Virus record (IMG/VR): IMGVR_UViG_3300021365_000005
Span: 33,457 to 97,456 of that record
DNA length: 64,000 nucleotides
Origin: a virus
Reading direction: 5' to 3' (one strand)
The position numbers were made by a program, and so were the translations under genes. Positions 59,429-64,000 of this stretch are shown here, piece after piece. The stretch's first letter is position 1; each line of letters begins with the position of its first letter. The notes beneath the pieces are model-generated. The model was not told the DNA's origin. It was given only the letters and a program-made list of their open reading frames with translations, and did no database searches.

Positions 59429-59521
59429 ATTAAAGACGATTATAATAAAAATAGTTCCAAGGGTGATTAAGCCTGTGTAGTAGATAATTGAATCTACAAT
59501 CGAGTCGAATGAATTTTTCAT
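59414..59521 (-). CDS. Small membrane protein (35 aa)
   Basis: A 35-residue frame from ATG 59521 to TAA 59414 encodes MKNSFDSIVDSIIYYTG followed by a 17-residue hydrophobic span (LITLGTIFIIIVFNLN). The ATG follows the stop of 59523-59765 by one base, a tight arrangement. Very short membrane peptides are common among early phage genes. Its end overlaps promoter A. Confidence 0.6.
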   Translation of the reverse strand: MKNSFDSIVDSIIYYTGLITLGTIFIIIVFNLNEL

Positions 59522-59522
59522 A

Positions 59523-59765
59523 TTAACTTAAGATTGTTAAAAGTGATTTAGGACAGTTGATTTTTCTATTAGCTCCATTTTCTTTAATGATGCAATTGAC
59601 GGTATTAACTTTAGTAACCAGAAATTTAATTCCATGGTATTTAGGTTTGTTAATAGCAACGACAGTACCAATATTGAAAGCGTTATAGGATAGTAGTTTG
59701 ATCTGAGTGTTGATGTCAGACTTAAGCTTTTGAAGCTCGTTTAAGTTTAAATTTTTAATGTTCAT
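59523..59765 (-). CDS. Small early protein with SH3-like fold
   Basis: An 80-residue protein: a helical start (MNIKNLNLNELQKLKSDINTQ) followed by a probable SH3/KOW-like barrel (FNIGTVVAINKPKYHGIKFLVTKVNTVNCIIKENG). A shorter protein of similar design is behind promoter D (63412-63582). Lies right behind early promoter B. Function unknown. Confidence 0.68.
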   Translation of the reverse strand: MNIKNLNLNELQKLKSDINTQIKLLSYNAFNIGTVVAINKPKYHGIKFLVTKVNTVNCIIKENGANRKINCPKSLLTILS

Positions 59766-59789
59766 TAGTATAGTGGGTTAAATGAATGA

Positions 59790-59858
59790 TTGATTGACAT
59801 AGTCAATATACGACTTATACTACAAATACTACGATGTTCCTCGTTAAAAAACGTTAAA
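59790..59858 (-). promoter_or_regulatory. Early-type promoter B
   Basis: Coding strand: AACGTTTTTTAACGA, then ATCGTAGTA, then GTATATTGACTATGTCAATCA, leading into 59523-59765. It contains the inverted repeat TTGAC-TAT-GTCAA just after the TATATT element. Almost identical to promoter D. Confidence 0.7.
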
Positions 59859-59876
59859 ATTTTTAAATTATTTTTC

Positions 59877-61196
59877 TTATGTAGTTCTTTCGGCCCCGTG
59901 TATAACTTTAACAGTTGGGAATCTTAAGGACCAATCCCCATCCTGGTTCTGAGTCTCTTCGAAGTATGCTACAGTAATTAGTTTGCCTATAATGTCCTTA
60001 GGACTTTTATGGTAGCGTATACGTTCTTGTTGACTAAAGCCAGATCCCACCGCCACTTTAAATCCTTTGTGCTCGATAAATACCTGGGCAAGCATATCCA
60101 TTTTAACTTCTTTACCATCTCTGATAACCCTGTGCTCTCTGAAGTCGCATCCTGTAACTTCATACTCTGCATCATGGAATGTTTTAACCTTAAGAAGATT
60201 GTTAGAACGTTTGCCTTCATATCCTACATTTTTACGAATCATGAATCCTTCCCACTGATTATCCTTGGCCATATCTTGCCATGTTTCAAAGTGCGAATCG
60301 CTTCGTAAAGGAAAGTGCTCTACGTATTGAAGTGTGTCTCCATCCGACGAGTCCACTATAGAACTAGCAACTCTTAGTCTTTTTTCTAGAGGCTCATCAC
60401 CTACTTTATCGTCAAAGGTTTTTTTAGAAATACAGTCGAAGATTTTAAATTTAGGATTCTGGATAGTGTGGTCCTTGCGTCTAATCTCTTTCATAATTGC
60501 CTGGAAGTCCTCGTTGTCCAGATCATTACATATACAGATCTCGCCATCTAAAACAATGTTAACCAAGTTAAGAGCTTCTATATCTTTAACAACTTTATCC
60601 AAGGTATCAAAGACTTGGCCTTGACGCGATCGTAATTCCACCCGCCCCGTCGCATCCACAACAGCAAGGCAGCGCACCCCATCAAGTTTACGAGAAGCAT
60701 ACCAAATAGCATCGGCATCACGATTAGAGAGATCCACAAGTTTAGGTTGGTAGACATTAGCCAATGCAGGTTTAAATGTGGGGATCCACCCAGGCACAAT
60801 GGCATTAAACACCCCATCACTAGCACGCACTTCTAAGTTGCGGTCAACCACACTAAAGATTAAATCCTCATATGCTTTGTTTAGAAATACGTAGCCATTG
60901 ACTTTTGCAATAGCATCATGTCCGGTGTAGACCCTGTTATTGAGATCATCTAGTAACTCGAATATGTTGGCATAGCCATGTGTGACATCCAGAAGATCCG
61001 GATTAGCTCGACATGTTTTAGATGTAACATGGTAGACCCGGAATGGATCATAAGTGTATTCGACGAGCTTAACCAGGAATGAATGACACTTGTAGATGTG
61101 TATAATTTCTTTCTTGACCGTGGTCTTGGAATTGGCTTTCATTTCACGAACAAAGTCGGCAGCCAGCGACCAGTTGTCTTTAGGGTGGTTTATCAT
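59877..61196 (-). CDS. ATP-dependent DNA ligase
   Basis: A 439-residue ligase. Nucleotidyltransferase motif I is YASRKLDGVR with the adenylated Lys at residue 170; motif III is FKIFDCI, motif IV WEGFMIRKN and motif V LLKVKTF; a C-terminal OB-fold region follows (DMLAQVFIEHKGFKVAVGSGF). It seals nicks during replication and repair. The first roughly 200 codons (60600-61196) have clearly higher GC content than the rest, and the composition shift falls inside the gene. It overlaps 61193-61570 by four bases. Confidence 0.93.
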   Translation of the reverse strand: MINHPKDNWSLAADFVREMKANSKTTVKKEIIHIYKCHSFLVKLVEYTYDPFRVYHVTSKTCRANPDLLDVTHGYANIFELLDDLNNRVYTGHDAIAKVNGYVFLNKAYEDLIFSVVDRNLEVRASDGVFNAIVPGWIPTFKPALANVYQPKLVDLSNRDADAIWYASRKLDGVRCLAVVDATGRVELRSRQGQVFDTLDKVVKDIEALNLVNIVLDGEICICNDLDNEDFQAIMKEIRRKDHTIQNPKFKIFDCISKKTFDDKVGDEPLEKRLRVASSIVDSSDGDTLQYVEHFPLRSDSHFETWQDMAKDNQWEGFMIRKNVGYEGKRSNNLLKVKTFHDAEYEVTGCDFREHRVIRDGKEVKMDMLAQVFIEHKGFKVAVGSGFSQQERIRYHKSPKDIIGKLITVAYFEETQNQDGDWSLRFPTVKVIHGAERTT

Positions 61197-61570
61197 TTAG
61201 TAGAGGTATCGGAGTGAACGTATTCAATAATGGTTTCAACAGGAAGATCGTAGAGCTCCGCTAGATAGTGGAGACCATTGCCTTGCTTGTAGAGCGATCG
61301 GGCTTCATTGACTTGGCCGGCGTTGAGTTCGCTATGTGGAAAGTACTTGGCATCCCATTCCGGAAACACTTTGAAGAGTTCAGGAGGAAATGGTTGCCGT
61401 CTAGTAAGAAGAGTGTTCAGAGCATGTTCGCAACTCTCACAATGAAGGTTAAGACTTTCGGGTAGGTCTATGTCCAAATCGTGGAGTAGTGAGCGTCGGG
61501 CCTTGAGCTTATCAGTGAGGGTGGTTAAAAATTCCCTTTGAGAGATGTAGTCTAGTGGTGCTGTTGTCAT
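61193..61570 (-). CDS. Hypothetical protein, possible HTH (GC-rich patch)
   Basis: A 125-residue helical protein. Residues about 83-115 (LNAGQVNEARSLYKQGNGLHYLAELYDLPVETIIEYV) resemble a helix-turn-helix of the type that starts with a conserved x-x-A-R-x-L-Y-x-x-G. CESCEH near residue 45 is a possible metal site. It lies within the GC-rich patch upstream of the ligase gene. Function unknown; DNA binding is a guess. Confidence 0.65.
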   Translation of the reverse strand: MTTAPLDYISQREFLTTLTDKLKARRSLLHDLDIDLPESLNLHCESCEHALNTLLTRRQPFPPELFKVFPEWDAKYFPHSELNAGQVNEARSLYKQGNGLHYLAELYDLPVETIIEYVHSDTSTK

Positions 61571-61574
61571 GGTT

Positions 61575-61796
61575 CTAGTAATATTTTATGATGTTGCCGT
61601 TTTTGGTGATGAGATTAATACCTAGTTCTATTTCAATTTTGCGGAAGTCCAATCGGCCCATATGAATGGCTTGTTGAAGCGCCGTCGCAAACACAGGATA
61701 AGGTAGCGCGAGGTCACTCCGTTCGGTAAACCACTCATAGAGCAATTCGGCACCTTGTCCGGTGTTCTTGAATGTTATGTATTGGTCTCGGGTCAT
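61575..61796 (-). CDS. Small hypothetical protein (73 aa)
   Basis: A 73-residue protein, MTRDQYITFKNTGQGAELLYEWF, with a terminal RKIEIELGINLITKNGNIIKYY. It is separated from its neighbours by zero and four bases, and shares their higher GC content. No function recognised. Confidence 0.65.
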   Translation of the reverse strand: MTRDQYITFKNTGQGAELLYEWFTERSDLALPYPVFATALQQAIHMGRLDFRKIEIELGINLITKNGNIIKYY

Positions 61797-62081
61797 TTAG
61801 AGTTTAGGCTCGTAGAGTCGCCACCACTTATTGAGGATCTTGAGTGTGCGCTTCCGAGGTTCTTGACCTTCTTGGACACAGATCATGAGCTTGCGAAGTT
61901 GGGTGACGTGAAGACACGTGGTGGGTGTTGAGGGATGGTACCCGATCCTAGTGATGAGACTCTCAATCTTCTTCATGAAGTTCACAACAAGAGCCTGTTG
62001 GTCCATGTCCGAGATCTCACTGTCGGTGTACCAATGGCGGGGATCCGCCTTGGGTAGGCCATTGTCGTCGCGTTCAAACAT
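61797..62081 (-). CDS. Small hypothetical protein (94 aa)
   Basis: A 94-residue helical protein beginning MFERDDNGLPKADPRHWYTDSEISDMDQ and containing CLHVTQLRKLMICVQEG. Both ends abut neighbouring genes. Located in the GC-rich patch. No function recognised. Confidence 0.65.
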   Translation of the reverse strand: MFERDDNGLPKADPRHWYTDSEISDMDQQALVVNFMKKIESLITRIGYHPSTPTTCLHVTQLRKLMICVQEGQEPRKRTLKILNKWWRLYEPKL

Positions 62082-62314
62082 TAGTTGTGTTTCATACCTG
62101 TCATGACCCCATAACCTTTGCGAGCGGAGAGTCGGTTAATATTGTCGGCCACCTCTTTGGGTAGCACTTGGATTGTGTTGCCGGTTTTATGATTGCTTAT
62201 AGCCACGCATCCATAAGGTTGAGTGGTGCTACAGTTCACACACGTGTGGTAGCCCAAAGCGGTGCGGCCGGCAGGGATAGTGGCTTTACAGCCGCATTTA
62301 AGGAGAGTGCTCAT
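62081..62314 (-). CDS. Small zinc-finger-like protein (77 aa)
   Basis: A 77-residue protein with CGCKATIPAG and HTCVNC, a C-x-C...C-x-x-C arrangement suitable for a zinc site, then a basic tail (NINRLSARKGYGVMTG). It overlaps genes on both sides by one and four bases. Probably binds metal and perhaps nucleic acid; the role is unknown. Confidence 0.68.
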   Translation of the reverse strand: MSTLLKCGCKATIPAGRTALGYHTCVNCSTTQPYGCVAISNHKTGNTIQVLPKEVADNINRLSARKGYGVMTGMKHN

Positions 62315-62544
62315 TGGTCTTCGTCTACTGTGATGAATTGGTTAGAGTAGTCTATGCCTTCGAGAATATCGATAGCATGCTCGAGAGCTGCCGTCATGTT
62401 GTTTACAAGCGACTCTAGTCCACTGCTTCTAACACAGTTATTGATTTCGTAGCACATATCATTTGTTTCGTTGATAGCTCTAACTGCTTGTTTTAATTCG
62501 GGGACACATCCCCAACCGTCTTCGGTGGTTTTTATTTTACTCAT
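62311..62544 (-). CDS. Small hypothetical protein (77 aa)
   Basis: A 77-residue acidic helical protein (MSKIKTTEDGWGCVPELKQAVRAINETNDMCYEINN). First gene behind early promoter C, which lies within 20 bases. It heads the run of tightly packed genes ending in the ligase. No function recognised. Confidence 0.65.
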   Translation of the reverse strand: MSKIKTTEDGWGCVPELKQAVRAINETNDMCYEINNCVRSSGLESLVNNMTAALEHAIDILEGIDYSNQFITVDEDQ

Positions 62545-62561
62545 TTGTTATGGGTTTGAGT

Positions 62562-62630
62562 GATTAATGAACATAGTCAATATACAATATAATTTGCAAA
62601 GACTATGAGGAATTTCGTTAAAGAACGTTA
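62562..62630 (-). promoter_or_regulatory. Early-type promoter C
   Basis: Coding strand: AACGTTCTTTAACGAA, then CATAGTC, then GTATATTGACTATGTTCA. It is the least symmetrical in the palindrome but keeps the same order and spacing as B and D. It overlaps the last codon of 62628-62978. Confidence 0.62.
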
Positions 62631-62978
62631 GTCTAGGTATGAATCAGATTTATAGAAAGGATCAGTGTTCTGGGCTTCGGCCTTCTTGGCGAACCATTCA
62701 GGAGAGTAGGGTCCTTCGTTCTTAAAGGACACAAGGCAGCGTCCTGTGGTGGCACTGTAGCTTCCTATGTCCTTTATTCTGGGTAGTAGGCCTCCGTTCT
62801 CTTGAACAAGTTCCTGGAGGAATTTATTGATGGGCTCTTGCATGGCTTCGCCATATCCCAAAGGATTTGAACTTAGCACCGGGATGTATTTTGGGTCCAT
62901 CTCCCTGTAGATCGTGACCTTGGGAAATAGCCTTGTGTAGTTCTTAGTGCTGGTAATTGGAGTGTGGATTTTATTCAT
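62628..62978 (-). CDS. Hypothetical early protein (116 aa)
   Basis: A 116-residue protein beginning MNKIHTPITSTKNYTRLFPKVTIYREMDPKYIPVL. A Gly/Pro-rich middle and a C-terminal RCLVSFKNEGPYSPEWFAKKAEAQ. No family recognised. It overlaps 62971-63189 by eight bases and belongs to the promoter D transcript. Confidence 0.65.
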   Translation of the reverse strand: MNKIHTPITSTKNYTRLFPKVTIYREMDPKYIPVLSSNPLGYGEAMQEPINKFLQELVQENGGLLPRIKDIGSYSATTGRCLVSFKNEGPYSPEWFAKKAEAQNTDPFYKSDSYLD

Positions 62979-63189
62979 TATTTTTATTTATTATGTTCTC
63001 TATGAAAGTCCTTTGGGTGTCCCGTACTTCTTTGTCGAATTCGGTTGCAGATAGTGAACTCGAGCCTTTGGCTTGGTTCTTAGATTCCTGGATCATTGCG
63101 TGGGCTTTTGCCATTGTGAGTTCCCCTGAAAGAACCCTTTTTAATGTGTGGGCCTTGAATTCGAGGAAGGTTTTTAGGTGCTCATTCAT
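62971..63189 (-). CDS. Small helical protein, paralogue of 63186-63398
   Basis: A 72-residue protein with LKTFLEFKAHTLKRVLSGELTMAKAHAMIQE, which matches the neighbour's LKFIEFKANTLKRAAAGEITPRMANILIQ. Tandem duplication is clear. The pair overlaps by four bases. The helical, charged sequence gives no functional clue. Confidence 0.7.
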   Translation of the reverse strand: MNEHLKTFLEFKAHTLKRVLSGELTMAKAHAMIQESKNQAKGSSSLSATEFDKEVRDTQRTFIENIINKNNE

Positions 63190-63398
63190 TTTTTATATCT
63201 TTGGCTTGCTTCGTCCAGTAGCTCCTGGAGGAAGTCTTTTTTAGTTAAGTGGCTTGCGAGGATAGCAGCATCTAGTGCAGGCTGAATTAGTATGTTGGCC
63301 ATACGAGGAGTTATTTCTCCTGCGGCTGCTCTTTTGAGCGTGTTGGCCTTGAACTCTATAAACTTTAGTACTTCGGGATTGACCTTTCGTGGGTTCAT
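63186..63398 (-). CDS. Small helical protein, paralogue of 62971-63189
   Basis: A 70-residue protein beginning MNPRKVNPEVLKFIEFKANTLKRAAAGEITPRMAN. Same family as the next gene, and slightly more basic. Part of the early run behind promoter D. Function unknown. Confidence 0.7.
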   Translation of the reverse strand: MNPRKVNPEVLKFIEFKANTLKRAAAGEITPRMANILIQPALDAAILASHLTKKDFLQELLDEASQRYKK

Positions 63399-63411
63399 GA
63401 TTCTATGTGTT

Positions 63412-63582
63412 TTATTTAGTGATGTTGTTCTTCCAAGTTTTGACTGATAGTCTTGCTTCTAAGCCATCCTCATCAATTATAATGATGTCTCTCATTAGCA
63501 CTTTTGTGACTATGCCTCTGTACGCTCCATCGTCATAGTGAAGCTTGTCACCTATTTTGAAATATTTAGAAGTCTTAGACAT
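63412..63582 (-). CDS. Small SH3-like early protein (56 aa)
   Basis: A 56-residue frame from ATG 63582 to TAA 63412. Residues about 8-45 (FKIGDKLHYDDGAYRG, then IVTKVLMRDIIIIDEDG) look like a KOW/SH3-type barrel, comparable with the larger 59523-59765. First gene behind promoter D. Function unknown. Confidence 0.68.
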   Translation of the reverse strand: MSKTSKYFKIGDKLHYDDGAYRGIVTKVLMRDIIIIDEDGLEARLSVKTWKNNITK

Positions 63583-63591
63583 GTGTATGAA

Positions 63592-63661
63592 TGATTGATT
63601 GACATAGTCAATATACGACTTATCTGGCCATTACTACGATGTTAATCGTTAAAAAACGTTA
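63592..63661 (-). promoter_or_regulatory. Early-type promoter D
   Basis: Coding strand: TAACGTTTTTTAACGA, then ATCGTAGTA, then GTATATTGACTATGTCAATCA, ten bases before the 56-codon gene. It is nearly identical to promoter B over about 70 bases except for the spacer. The TTGAC-TAT-GTCAA palindrome could be an operator. Confidence 0.72.
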
Positions 63662-63673
63662 GGAGCCTGAACC

Positions 63674-63919
63674 TTATTTGGTGAGCTTGGTGAGCTGCTT
63701 GTGAAGAAATGCTATTTGATTCCTCAATGACTTTGCGGGTACTGGTTGTAGATTCCCAATTGCCTTTTCGATGGCGAGTCCATTACTCTGATCAAGGAGT
63801 AGTTTTAGGAGGTCCCCAAACTCTTTGACTGCTTGGTCGTTCACCGAGGGAGCTTCCTGGAGTGACCCTTTGCTCTCTAGTGGGCCAGAGGCCTCTAGTA
63901 TGTTTGTTAGCTTTATCAT
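63674..63919 (-). CDS. Putative packaged protein with capsid-targeting leader
   Basis: An 81-residue helical protein beginning MIKLTNILEASG, the leader shared with three genes near 10.4-12.2 kb; cleavage would follow ILE (before A), with a second site LQE-A at about residue 22. Despite its position among early-type genes, the leader suggests packaging in the head. The mature part has ALHK-type helices (LRNQIAFLHKQLTKLTK). Confidence 0.65.
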   Translation of the reverse strand: MIKLTNILEASGPLESKGSLQEAPSVNDQAVKEFGDLLKLLLDQSNGLAIEKAIGNLQPVPAKSLRNQIAFLHKQLTKLTK

Positions 63920-63929
63920 TTCTTTATTT

Positions 63930-64000
63930 TTAGTACAAATCTTTTAATGCACTTCTTAACAATTTAATTATTTCCCTGTCTTTTTTATTAGTACTACCTG
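63930..64000 (-). CDS. C-terminal end of a gene continuing beyond the window
   Basis: An open frame entering from the right edge ends with TAA at 63930. The visible end reads GSTNKKDREIIKLLRSALKDLY, a charged helix. It lies 10 bases upstream of 63674-63919. Too little is visible to name it. Confidence 0.5.
   Translation of the reverse strand, partial: GSTNKKDREIIKLLRSALKDLY

Overview
The window is one continuous stretch of the genome of a tailed, contractile-tail phage that is a distant relative of T4 (a 'far-T4' type myovirus). Every gene I can support reads on the minus strand, so the order below follows falling coordinates. The T4-type core can be recognised from the sequence: terminase (gp17), portal (gp20), prohead protease (gp21), scaffold (gp22), major capsid protein (gp23), baseplate wedge proteins (gp6, gp25), a gp5-like hub protein, a gp55-like late sigma factor, primase, and the gp46/gp47 recombination nuclease, here as one polypeptide. 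No integrase, repressor, reverse transcriptase or CRISPR array was seen. The DNA is AT-rich apart from a patch at about 60.6-62.4 kb.

Region by region. About 59.3-64 kb holds short early-type genes and a DNA ligase, under four copies of one promoter-like sequence. About 56.3-59.3 kb holds small genes, a deoxyribonucleotidase and a lysozyme-like lysis protein. At 56.0-56.3 kb lies a non-coding RNA that I read as a circularly permuted, two-piece tmRNA. About 50.8-56.0 kb holds membrane proteins, a ClpP-like protease, an HD hydrolase and the late sigma factor. About 38.5-50.7 kb is the baseplate and tail module. About 33.9-38.5 kb holds GIY-YIG nuclease, primase and the SbcD-SbcC fusion. About 20.9-33.9 kb is a large fibre/adhesin cassette with an embedded methyltransferase. 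About 7.4-20.8 kb is packaging and head assembly, with a tandem kinase and a ribosomal protein bS21 homologue. About 0.4-6.5 kb is a second adhesin cassette.

How the parts fit. Most late genes have strong Shine-Dalgarno sequences, and many carry a GATATTTATA-type motif just upstream, probably the late promoter read by the gp55-like factor. Several head-region proteins carry short N-terminal or internal sites matching the T4 prohead protease rule (hydrophobic-X-Glu before a small residue). This suggests a set of proteins packaged in the capsid and delivered with the DNA. The phage also carries two translation-directed parts: a bS21 homologue whose own mRNA lacks a Shine-Dalgarno sequence, and a tmRNA with its own degradation tag.

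Host. It cannot be fixed from this window. A tag beginning Gly-Glu, the lysozyme type and a SAQ-type signal peptide lean towards Bacteroidota. Strong Shine-Dalgarno use and the permuted tmRNA layout would be more usual elsewhere (alpha- or betaproteobacteria, some cyanobacteria). The mix is itself one of the interesting points.
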